A stretch of DNA of 64,000 bases from Buxus sempervirens (lineage: Eukaryota; Streptophyta; Magnoliopsida; Buxales; Buxaceae), in NCBI GenBank assembly GCA_947561395.2, contig OX387183.1:9599402-9663401 (forward strand), given 5' to 3'. Shown one piece after another: positions 11,346 through 20,882 of the stretch. The notes beneath the pieces are model-generated. The model worked only from the letters and a program-made list of their open reading frames with translations. It had not been told where the DNA came from and did not search any database. The first letter of the stretch is position 1. Each line of letters begins with the position of its first letter. The translations under genes and the position numbers were made by a program.

Positions 11346-12540
11346 TTTTTTTCTTCTTCAAATTTGCTGAATTTTCTCAGTTTTCAAGTTCCAGAGTTTG
11401 ATTGACACATGTTTGAGTTGAGTTGGTGTCACAAAAATATGACACCTTGGTTTCCTCTTTGATTTTCAGACTTAGGTTAAACCCTGAAAGAATATTTTAT
11501 TTTATTTTTTTTGTTTTTTTTTCTTTTGTATTTTTTTTTTTGATTTTGTATTTTTGGGAACATTTCTTATGTTTTTTTCGGGGTGCCTAAGGATTATCCA
11601 CAGTGTTTTAGGCATTTTATTCTGAAAATTTGGGCTGAACAGCCAATTTGTGCATTTTTTGAATGTATCCGGTATACTATTCCGGATAAGAATATGCCTT
11701 ATTGTATCCGGTCATCATAACCGGATATATGCATATGCCTTTGTATCCGGAAATATATACCGGATATGATTAGAGCTGTTATTAACCGGCCTGAGTTACC
11801 GGTTATTGCCGAAATGGCCCTTTTTGATTTTTTTCATCAGATTTGACTTTTTTTCATTTTCACTTGATGTTCACCTTAATTTGACCTTCAAAACTTGCCC
11901 CAAATTGGGCTTGGACATTATATTTGCAAAATCCCCAAATTCATGAAAAGAACATGGTTTTACCTTGCCACCTTGTATTACCTTCATTTAATATGGTATT
12001 CACATTATACCTTGGCCTGTAAAACATGCACACGGCCTTCCCACATTTACACCCAATTTCCCCAAACGCAATTGTGTGCTTTTAGCCGAAAACGTGTTTC
12101 TCCACCTTCAAGCGTATGGTTTTTGGGTTTTGGCTTAATTGGCAACTTAGAACTCAAGTCTAGTGATGCCCGGAATCGAATCACAGATCCCATTGTCATC
12201 ACATCATTGACTCAAATTCTAAGGTAAATGTTTTCACTTTCGCTTTCCGAAGTCACGACCTCGGTGCGCCAAGCTACACACATTCATGGTTCAACTTCCT
12301 AGTAGGTAAAGGGTAGGCTGTGCAAATTGTTTCAAGTGCTCAAGTGCAATTTTAAATTGTGGTAACATTCACAACGTCCCAGCCCCTTGCCACTCTTTTT
12401 CGTAGCCATGCATTCAATTTCAAGCCAAGGTACAAATGACAAAAATAATGAAGCTAAATACAAGCAAGCAAGCACCAAAACAACTAAATATGCACAAAAA
12501 TATTACATGCCCAAAAAGTGGTATACAAAACATGTCATTT
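11346..12540. other. Tat leader, non-coding, with a TATCCGG inverted-repeat cluster at about 11660-11800
   Basis: No gene was recognised. A cluster of short palindromic motifs (GTATCCGG paired with CCGGATA, ending with ACCGG pairs) spans about 140 bp. Similar clusters with the same motif occur in the LTR at about 15230-15370. Confidence 0.55.
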
Positions 12541-12559
12541 GTATAAACAACAATTAAAT

Positions 12560-12945
12560 CATGTAAGCATGCTTGAAACCCCAAAAGCATTCCTAAAATT
12601 CCAGATTTCATGCTCTTTTTCATGCTCAAAGTGTACCATTTCTACCCAAATTGGAGCCTAAAATTTTAGCACTTACTTGGCATGGTACAAGAAAGGTTTT
12701 GATGATTTAAGCATGCTTGAAAACCCCCAAGTATACACTGAAATTTCCAGATTTTTTGTTCTTCATTTTTTTGTGCTCAAATGACATTGTTTTATGCCCA
12801 AATCAAAGCCTAAAAATTTAATACCTAACATATGGCACAATAAAGGTTTGAATTGAAGGAAAACATGCTTGGGAACCCCAAAAATATACATTGAGTTGCT
12901 GGATTTTTTTTTATTTTCATGCTCAAAACATGGTACTAAAACCTC
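12560..12945. repeat. Three degenerate ~145-bp tandem repeats in the Tat leader
   Basis: Units begin near 12568, 12711 and 12861, each with a CATGCTTG...CCCC start followed by a CAGATTT/GGATTTT segment and a CATGCTCAAA or GTGCTCAAA segment. They are clearly diverged from one another. Confidence 0.6.
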
Positions 12946-13171
12946 CTAAAACAAGGTACACCAAAAAAAACAAGTAGGCATGCCCAACAAGGTAAGGCCA
13001 TAAACATAAGCATAATCCAACCATACACACATGCCTTTATCAATGTAAAATTTAAAAGCATCCCAATCAGATTTAGAATACCACATTATGCACAAATAAA
13101 ACAAACAAAATAGCAAGCATTCAAAAGTGATGAAAAAGCATGAATATACACAAAATGGCTTAAATCCACAA

Positions 13172-13190
13172 GTCCCCAGCAGAGTCGCCA
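13172..13190 (-). other. Primer binding site, tRNA-Arg type
   Basis: The minus strand reads TGGCGACTCTGCTGGGGAC two bases after the LTR end. Tat/Ogre elements typically use TGGCGACTCCACTGGGG, complementary to a tRNA-Arg 3' end; this copy differs at two positions. It is the site where minus-strand cDNA synthesis would be primed. Confidence 0.7.
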
Positions 13191-13192
13191 GT

Positions 13193-15457
13193 TGTGAAAC
13201 ATGGGAAAAAATCACCGGAGTGATCGTCCCTCCGTCAACACACGGGCTCAACGCAAAAATTGGGAGAGTCGCCACCATTCATGATTTTGGGGTGAGAATG
13301 GACACCAAAAGATTCAAAAGTAGGCAAAAATAGCCAAAAGACAAATTCTAGGATAAAAATAACCCTACTTGAAAATCAAATCCAGAGATGGGTAAGGGGA
13401 TTAGATTATGAACGGGGGAAGGTGTTAGGCACCCCCATTCATCCACACGAAGTGGTTGCCAAGTGTATGTTCATGCAAAAAATAAAGTAAGAAAGCTTGC
13501 TAAAAATCATAGAAAACCTTGAAAAAGGAACAATGTATGATATTTTCACATGAAGATCTAAATGGATTTTATATCCTCTCTTATGTCAATATCATTTCTG
13601 GAATATCTCAAAAGATGGAAATCAAAGCACAAATTGCTCAAAACCAAGTTAAATCAAATTCGGAAAATTTGGTAAAAAGTATACCATTTGCCTTGAAATC
13701 ATTCAAATCCAATTCTAAATTGACCCAAACCAAATCCATTTGAAAGATTAAGGTAAATAAGAGTTTCATGCAAAATTTCACTTCATTCCGATGAACAATC
13801 TAGGAGTTATGCTCCTTTGAAGTTGCTGTTGGGGATTTTTAAAAGTGGTAAGTGGGCAACTTTGGAAAATTATCTAGAAAAATCCACTACACAGAAATCC
13901 GTGAAATTTGGTGTGATTGAAGTCTGTATGGCCATCTTTCCAGAGAAACTAGCCTCATACAAAAATCCCTTCGGATGTGCCTAGGGTGGTCTCCCGAACA
14001 GGCCCCGAAGATCACAGATTTACCCAGAAAAGTGCAAATGAGCAGTTCTGAGTAAATCGGCTACCAATAATTCAAATGGAGTTCAAAAATTATGAAACCA
14101 ACTGGATTTGAAAATAGACTCATAAAGGAGTACTCAGAAATAAAAATCACTCGAATCGGATTTAAAACGAACACATGGCGGTCCGTCGAAGTGACAAGTT
14201 CTGTACTTGGACCTGAACTGTCCACTTAACTTCGACAGAAAAGTGTCAAAAATCGGCTAGACAGAAATTCATGAAATTTGGTGGACATAAACTAGACAGC
14301 CACACCTTTCCCATGGTTTTGGAATCGCCCCAAAATTCATCCGGATGATGAAGTTACGGACGTCCGAAGTAAGGGTACAGGTGCTGTCAAGCTAAGCCAT
14401 TTTTGAGTAAAACCAAGTCCGAAAATTGATAAAAATGAAATTCGTGTAAGATGAACACAAATACTTTAAAATCATCCGAAAGGCATTTCAGAATTGATTG
14501 AGGTCATTCATTTGAGTTTTATCACAATAAATGCAATAAACCCCAAATATGAGCCTACCCCGCCAAAATAGTGATATGTATGTGCAAGAGTGTAAAACCA
14601 AGCAAGATCAATACAACATGCATATATTCAACAAAATAGGTTCTAGCATAGCCTAGGGTTCCGTTCCATTATCGTTTCCCTCTGTTCTCTTTAAGATAAT
14701 CAAGGGTACTTTGAATATGGAACGGTTTACAATCAATCAAAAAGGCCTTATGCTACATAGGTTCTAGCACTAGGGTCAATCCCCAGTCTCGTTTCTCCTA
14801 GATCCGCCTTCACGTTTTACGGCTAGGGGAGTCTTGAGATACTTTGAGCCGGGGAAGGATTTCCACACATACAAACAAGGCTTTACACTACAGAAAGGTA
14901 GAAGAAGAGATCTAGATCTAGGAATGTAAAGACAGAAAATAAAAAGAAAAGTTGAGGCTTACCTGAGTGCTGGAGGCGATTTCACAGCGGTTTTCTTCTT
15001 CTCTTGGAGTTCTTCTTTGCGAGAATTCAAAACAAGAGTTGTGTGCCCTTTGCTCAAGGAGGAGGCTCCTATTTATAGGCAAAGGCTAAGGTCATTGGTA
15101 GACACAAATTAATGTCTAGAACCCCTCCAACCTAAACCCTAAGGTTATTTCCGCGATTTCCCCTCATTTAATGAGGGACATGATGGTAAAAGTGAAAAGC
15201 TCTCGGAAAACCCTAATTTTGAGCAAACTTAAGGTATCCGGTATATCAGGCCGGATAACAAAGGGCTTTAAGGTATCCGGTACATGGTACCGGATACGCT
15301 AAGGCTCACATGTATCCGGTATGAGTATCTGGATACGGGAAGGAGTACTTGTTGAGTATCCGGATACAGGTAAAAGTTTATTTTCTCCAAATTCTGTGCT
15401 GGCTTTCTAGGAGATAATGATTTTTGATGATTATTTGTGCAATTTGGGGTGTCTACA
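13193..15457 (-). repeat. 5' LTR of a Tat element, 2265 bp
   Basis: On the plus strand it runs from TGTGAAACATGGG to GGTGTCTACA, so the ends are TG...CA. The primer site lies immediately inside (13190-13172), making it a 5' LTR on the minus strand. The adjacent 5-mers (CCAGT on the internal side, CAGGG outside) do not match, as expected for an LTR that still has internal sequence. It contains a TATCCGG palindrome cluster (15230-15370) and a hairpin with CTTCACGTTTTACGGCTAGG (about 14800-14830). Confidence 0.8.
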
Positions 15458-17312
15458 CAGGGCTCATTTTTGGGTTTTCAGTTGACCCGGAAACCTTGCT
15501 TGTTTTCCTGGTTTAATTAAAACACATCAACAAATAAACAAGAATAAAAAAAACTGGTTTTTGGAAATTTTTAGATGTAGCCGAAAATAGATTTCGGCTA
15601 AACTAAAATATAATGTGACCGAAATTAATTTTCGGTCACATTGTATTTTAATCTTAACTGAAATTAATTTTCGATTATGTATTGAAACCTTGTTTGCCGA
15701 CCTGAGCCTTCGGTAAACCTGAAAATCAATTTTTTTGCCATCTTTTGCAGGGGACTGATTCTAGAGGGTTTAGGACTTGCTTAGGGTCTGTGTGGGCCCC
15801 TATGCGGGCCCATAGTGGCTCAAGTGGAGGCATACGGCCCTCTTTTGGGGTGATTTGAAATCTAATAGGCAAGGGGAAGGCTTGGGTTTAGCCTTCCCTT
15901 TCTTTTTACCAAAACACTTGGAGGTCCCTGTCTTGATCTTTTCCAATCCACATATCAGCAAACAATATACACAAAAAGAAGAAAAAAAAAACAAATCAAA
16001 TGGACTCCGGAAACATGCTTCACATTAAGGTAAAATGTGTGTGCATTTTTCTATGTTAATAAGTCGAAAAGTATGCTTACATGCATGCTAAAGTCAGATG
16101 ATGATATCAACAAAAGATGGCCTGATCATACCTCTATGGAGTGGGTGTATGAGCATACATATGGAGTATATAAAAAAAATAGGTAGGACTGATTTCACAT
16201 AGGCAAAACAGTAGCTAAAAAAAAAGAATAAAACTATGGTAAAGATGCACAAAATAGTGAAAAGAAGAGGAAAGAAGCACGTTTACATAATCCTAATACA
16301 TGAGCATATTCAATGTGCATGAGTTAAAAGGGGAAGAATGGTGTACAAGGTACCTCCTACAGCAGCTAAAAGGATGTCATAACAAAGGGGTATGGGAAGA
16401 CATATGCTCCAAAATACATGTGAATGAAAAGCCTAAACCTAAACAAGTATTTACCACACCGTATGACCTATTCAACAATCATCAAACTAAGATGTAAAAC
16501 CAAGCAAAAGAAGGGATGAGAGGGGGAGTTAAGGGGGTACAAAAGAGTCAAAAATAAAGGGAACAAGCTCCTCTTTTGAATGAAAAAAGAAAAGTAGCAA
16601 AACATAAGCTTAAAGGTCCTGAAACTCAAATTTAAAGGTCTCTCACCCTCCTTCGAATTCAACCGAAGCCTTCCCCTTACCATAGGAAGTTGCTTGCATG
16701 TAAAAACGAAGAATATGAGAAGAAAAAGTAAGTAAGCAAGTCATCACAATGAAAAACAGTAGGTATGTAGTATGAAAAGAACACAAAAGTACTCATACTT
16801 CATTCAACTTCAACTATGTTAATTAAGAGATACAAAAGAGATCACCTTGGGGTCTTAGAATCACACTTGAAGGTGTTGAGCTCTCTTGGAAGTAGGAGCA
16901 GCACTTTAAGTCCTCTTCTCCAAGCACCAAATGGCACCAAATAGATTCCTTGAGGTGAGAGTGAAGGAGAAAGAGAATATGAAGGGCTTTTTGATTGACT
17001 TGAAGAGGTTTAGTGGGGTTAAAGAGGTAAAGGGGAGGGGTCAGACTATGTTGGGGAGAATGGAGGAAGAGGGGGCCAGCCTTGGGATGGAGGGGTGAGT
17101 GAGGAGAGAGAGGTGGGAGAGATAGGAGGGGGTTCGGCTTCCTTGACCTTCTTTCTAGCTTGGGTGAAGAAAGAGGAAGGTAGGTTGAAAGAAGAATATG
17201 GTTTGGGAGAGGCTTGATAGCCTTGGAGTGAAGTGGGAAGGAGAAGGAGGGGGTCGTTCAAGAGGAAAGGGGGAGAGAAGGGAGGGGGTTCGGCTTCACC
17301 AAAGAATGGGGG
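15458..17312. repeat. Old LTR-like DNA left of the solo LTR insertion
   Basis: No gene is supported. It carries a palindrome cluster at 15580-15720 (for example GTGACCGAAA paired with TTTTCGGTCAC) and, at 16900-17310, purine-rich DNA in which GAGGGGGTTCGGCTTC appears twice (near 17130 and 17284). I infer it is the other part of the LTR-like sequence that ends at 20031, split by the solo LTR at 17318-19115. The left edge was not found. Confidence 0.35.
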
Positions 17313-17317
17313 GTAAC

Positions 17318-19115
17318 TGTGAGACATGGGAAAAAATCAATTTAATGACTTTCCTGATCATCACGCGGGATTCATTAAAAACACAGAGTCGCCACCATTC
17401 TGTTTAGGTATGAATGGACACCAAAATATTAAATAAGCACAAAAGGCAAATTTAGGGCAAAATATCCCTCCTAAAAAAACAACCAGAGATGGGTAAGGGG
17501 ATTAAGTTATGAACAGGGGAAGGTGTTAGGCACCCCTATTCATCCACAAAAAGTGGTTGCCAGGTATTGTTCATGTTAAAATAAAGGAAAAAAGCTTGCT
17601 ATAAAAATCACGAAAAAACACAAAAAAGACAAACATGTATGGTTTTTTCATATGAATAGTCTGATTGATCCAGAACTTTCAAATATGATCATGCCATTCC
17701 CAGGGTTTCATGATCAAGGTAAAACTGAGATAAAATCAAATAAAACCAATCTAAAGTGAAAAATCCAAAAATCTGGCTTCAAGTAAAATTCTAGAAATCT
17801 AAAAAAATATGATTTTTATGAAATATTTCAAAATTGAACTTGAACAGTCCAGGACATAAATAAAGCCCAAATTTCACATTAAATCCAGAAATAAAAACCA
17901 AAATATTCACATTAATGAAAAACATCAAAAGGGGAGAACTTAGACCGCAGAGTCTTATCTCAAAAATGGAAAAACAACATCATGAAACCTTAGAATTTAC
18001 TTTCAGGCTTCTAGATCTAGATATATCATATTGATCATGATAGATCCAGGATCTTAGCCTAAAATCCCAAAAATCACGAAAACAGGGCTATAGGTGTAAA
18101 AGTGATGAAAATCCAAATTTTAGGAGAAAAATAGGATTTCATGCTATAATCATCATGAACTCATATGATTAATCCAGATATAAAATAAAATCAGTAAAAC
18201 ATGATCAGGATATCAAAAACAGACATATCTCACAGATTAGAGCACATGGGGCCTATCCTACGGATCCACCTGTTCTCTTTTCCCCTAGCTCTCTCTTCAC
18301 GTTTTACGGCTAGAGAGACTCTTGAGGTACTTGGAGGTAGGTTTGGATACACAAACACAATCAAAGGCCTTATTCTAAAAAAAAAAGAGAAAAAACAGAT
18401 TATGGGGTTCTATTCTAGGGATCCACCTGTTCTCTTTTCCCCTAGCTCTCTCTTCACGTTTTACGGCTAGAGAGACTCTTGAGGTACTTAGAGACAAGTT
18501 TAGGAATACAGAATAGAATAGATGGCCTTATTCTACAGCAATGGATAAGATCCTATTACTTCTAGAATTGAAAATATGAAATAAAAGGGAAAAGGGACTT
18601 ACCTGGATTCAGCAAGCAGAGCAGCAGGGATTCCTTTCCTTCTCTTGGAGCTCTTGATTCTTCAAAATTTCGTGGCCCTTAGCCTAAGGAACTGCCCTCT
18701 ATTTATAGGCAAGCACAGGGGCAAGGCTAGTTCAGAAGGATATATCCTGATCCTCAGGATAGAGTGAAAGTTAGAGATAATGCCTATCCATAGCCAACCA
18801 AGGTGACTTCAGCGAATAAAAGACATAATTCGCTCATTTAAAGGGATATAGGACTAAAGATAAAGCTCGGAAATCGAGAGAAGAACAAAACTCGCACGAG
18901 TCTTTAGTGACCGTAGATCACTTACGGTCCAATCGTGCCCGTATTTCCAATACGGGCTCGCCTGTCCGTATAGATATTTCGGGCGCGACCGGCCCGTGAA
19001 TGAAATACGGGCAAAGTATGCTTAGTCAATTTTTATGCATTTTCGACCTGTTTTAAGCTCTAATTACATGCTTTTATTATTTTCTCACTCTGTAGTGCAA
19101 TTTGGGGTGTCTACA
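17318..19115 (-). repeat. Solo LTR, 1798 bp, with GTAAC target-site duplication
   Basis: It starts TGTGAGACATGGG and ends GGTGTCTACA on the plus strand, matching the ends of the 13193-15457 LTR. GTAAC lies on both sides (17313-17317 and 19116-19120), and no primer site or polypurine/internal sequence is attached. That is the signature of LTR-LTR recombination that removed the interior. Confidence 0.85.
18250..18495. repeat. Tandem duplication inside the solo LTR, period about 158 bp
   Basis: A block containing GGATCCACCTGTTCTC and CTTCACGTTTTACGGCTAG is present twice (about 18255-18335 and 18412-18492). Each copy has CTCTCT and AGAGAG arms around the conserved loop. One copy of the related block lies in the other LTR near 14800. 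Confidence 0.8.
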
Positions 19116-19120
19116 GTAAC

Positions 19121-20031
19121 CCCCCTTTTATAATGAAAAAAATGAACCAAAAGTAAATTCTAATCACACTTGTTGACCAAATTTTAATTTTATATTTAAT
19201 GTAACTAAAACTTAAATAATTTTTATTCTTATCTTGGACACCTCATGGGGGACACGTATCCCCCATGTGCAAAAATGTTTAATATTTTATTATTTCTTAA
19301 TATCTTTTATTTTCTAATTATCTAAATTACTTGATATTTTTAGATTTTCTTATTATTTTATTTAGATCTTTGTTTCGGTTTTTGAGCACATGCGTGCTTT
19401 GATTTTTTATTTTCTTTTTCCTTTATTTTAAACCTTTTAATTAGGTGCTGTATGAAAATATTATTATTTTAATTGAAGATTCTTTTCTTTTTATTGTTTT
19501 TGCCACATATGTAGATTTTCTGAAACTTTGACTGCTCATATTTCTTTCATCTGGTATCCGATTTCAACAAACTCAGTGGCATTGGAATAAGCTCGAGATT
19601 CCTTATCTACTGAACTGGAGTTTAGCAGCAAATTCAGGTTTTTTAGCAGAAGTGCAAAGTTGCGTCCTGGAGCTAGTTTTGGTCATATCTCCTTATCCGA
19701 GACTCCGATTCCGGTAAACTTAGTTGCGTCGGGATCGTGTCGAGATGCTCTTTCTGTTGGTATTAAATTGAGCAGCTAATTTAGAGTTTTGCAGAAAGCC
19801 GATTTCTGCTATTTCTAGATTTGACCAGCCCATAACTTCTTTATCCAGACTTTGATTTGAGCAAACTCAGTTGCGTTAGAATCGTATCGAAGTCCTCTTT
19901 CCAATGGTATGAAGTTTAGTAGTCAATTAGCACCCAATCAAAAAGTCAACTTTTTGACTCCTTCAGGTTTGACTTTTTCAAATAGGGTTTTATTCTTACA
20001 TTTTTGGGGGTGCAAAAATGAGGTGCTGACA
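19121..20031 (-). repeat. LTR-like terminus of a different retrotransposon family, with three ~140-bp degenerate repeats
   Basis: On the minus strand this opens TGTCAGCACCTCATTTTTGC at 20031. A related terminus, TGTAAGCACCTAG, lies at 60652. At 19545-19930 a unit with AACTCAGTTGCGTT-like and TCTTTATCC-like parts occurs three times. No protein domain was seen. Probably the edge of an old LTR nested by the solo LTR at 17318-19115. Confidence 0.45.
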
Positions 20032-20089
20032 CTTGGCTTACATGAAGTACCTTAAACTTATTTTAGAAGGTACCTACCATGATTTAGGG

Positions 20090-20280
20090 AGGTAGCTTTG
20101 GGTATAGTGGGGTACCTCAGGTACCCCGTATTTGATAGAGGTACTCTATTGTTAGGCGGGAGGTACTTCCATGAAGATGATCGGGTACTCCCATGTTTGC
20201 CTGAGGTACCACAGTATTTTGACAGAGGTACCCCATTATTTGCCTGAGGTGCCCCATATTTAATAGCCTTCGTTTAATTT
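20090..20280. repeat. Array of degenerate GAGGTACCCC units
   Basis: GGTACC/GGTACT-containing units (such as GAGGTACCCCATT and GAGGTACTCTATT) recur about every 20-40 bases. No coding sequence was seen. It lies about 200 bp upstream of the PPR start. Confidence 0.5.
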
Positions 20281-20416
20281 GATCTAACGTTTGGACCGTT
20301 GGATTGTGTTTCACTGAGGATCCGCTTTACGATCCGTTTCCTATACCCCAAATCATGCCCAGAAATTCTTTTCTCCAGCTCCACTTCTACCTTTAAGTTA
20401 CGAACAGCAAGTCCAA

Positions 20417-20488
20417 GGTCTAACTGAAATATTTATATGACGCTCTCGTGGTGGTCTAACTGAAATATTTATATGATGCTCTCGTGGT
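20417..20488. repeat. 36-bp tandem duplication at the PPR start codon
   Basis: Two adjacent 36-bp copies (20417-20452, 20453-20488) differ by one base. The second holds the PPR start ATGATG (20473); the first holds ATGACG (20437), which opens an eight-codon upstream ORF ending in TGA. Confidence 0.85.
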
Positions 20489-20602
20489 GGAGGGCTCCTC
20501 TTGCCTTCCATTTCATTCATTGCACTGCAACGTTATCATCTCTCATTCCTCGAAAGCTCCTCTTCCTCCAAGCTTCTGGGCAATCGACACAGACTCGTTT
20601 TC

Positions 20603-20841
20603 TATTAAATTATAAGTCAAAATTCAGTAAAGACAAATCAATTTGTTATTCTGTTATTAGTCTGTTGGTCTCTCTGTTAGTTAGTTAGCTAGTCTGTTGG
20701 TCTCTGTTATGACAATCAGCTATCAATGTTTATAAATAGAGATCTGTCTCATGTAAAGAAGGAACAAAGACAATACAACTTCGTCATTTTTCTCTCCAAT
20801 ATTTCTCTTTGCTTTCTTGCAAATCTTTCCTTCTTCTGATA
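20603..20841 (+). repeat. 5' LTR of the copia element (239 bp)
   Basis: It starts TATTAAATTATAAG and ends CTTCTGATA, directly against the primer site. TATAAATAG near 20730 is a plausible TATA box for the element's transcript. A one-base shift of both edges is possible because of repeated T's. Confidence 0.92.
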
Positions 20842-20853
20842 TGGTATCAGAGC
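20842..20853 (+). other. Primer binding site, tRNA-iMet type
   Basis: TGGTATCAGAGC abuts the 5' LTR. This is the standard initiator methionine tRNA primer site of plant copia elements. Confidence 0.92.
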
Positions 20854-20882
20854 TTATTTTGTTCTGATTTTTTTTCTTTTAT

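Larger units (their letters stand above)
1..15457 (-). mobile_element. Ty3/gypsy Tat-lineage LTR retrotransposon, near complete, 3' LTR cut by window edge
   Basis: On the minus strand the order is LTR (15457-13193), primer site, leader, gag-protease, pol with RT, two RNase H modules and integrase, an antisense extra ORF, polypurine tract and a second LTR start at 160. A second, archaeal-type RNase H after RT, a G-patch-like segment after protease, very long LTRs and an extra ORF between integrase and 3' LTR are known Tat/Ogre hallmarks, and all are seen here. The pol frame is fully open, but gag has one in-frame TAG and a one-base frameshift, so this copy is probably not autonomous. Caveat: the two LTR edges agree only over about 20 bp, so the outer LTR may belong to another copy (see findings). 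I am confident of the superfamily and lineage, less so of the exact ends. Confidence 0.85.

Noticed and set aside
10086..11361. Open frames across the minisatellite (GWLFLSIKSKKK-type peptides)
   Set aside because: They only reflect a repeat unit lacking stops in some frames.
11345..13170. A second gene in the Tat leader
   Set aside because: No ORF with domain-like content was found; only repeats and palindromes.
13188..15462. Reading 13193-15457 as a solo LTR
   Set aside because: The flanking 5-mers differ (CCAGT, CAGGG) and a primer site abuts the inner end, so it is a 5' LTR with interior attached.
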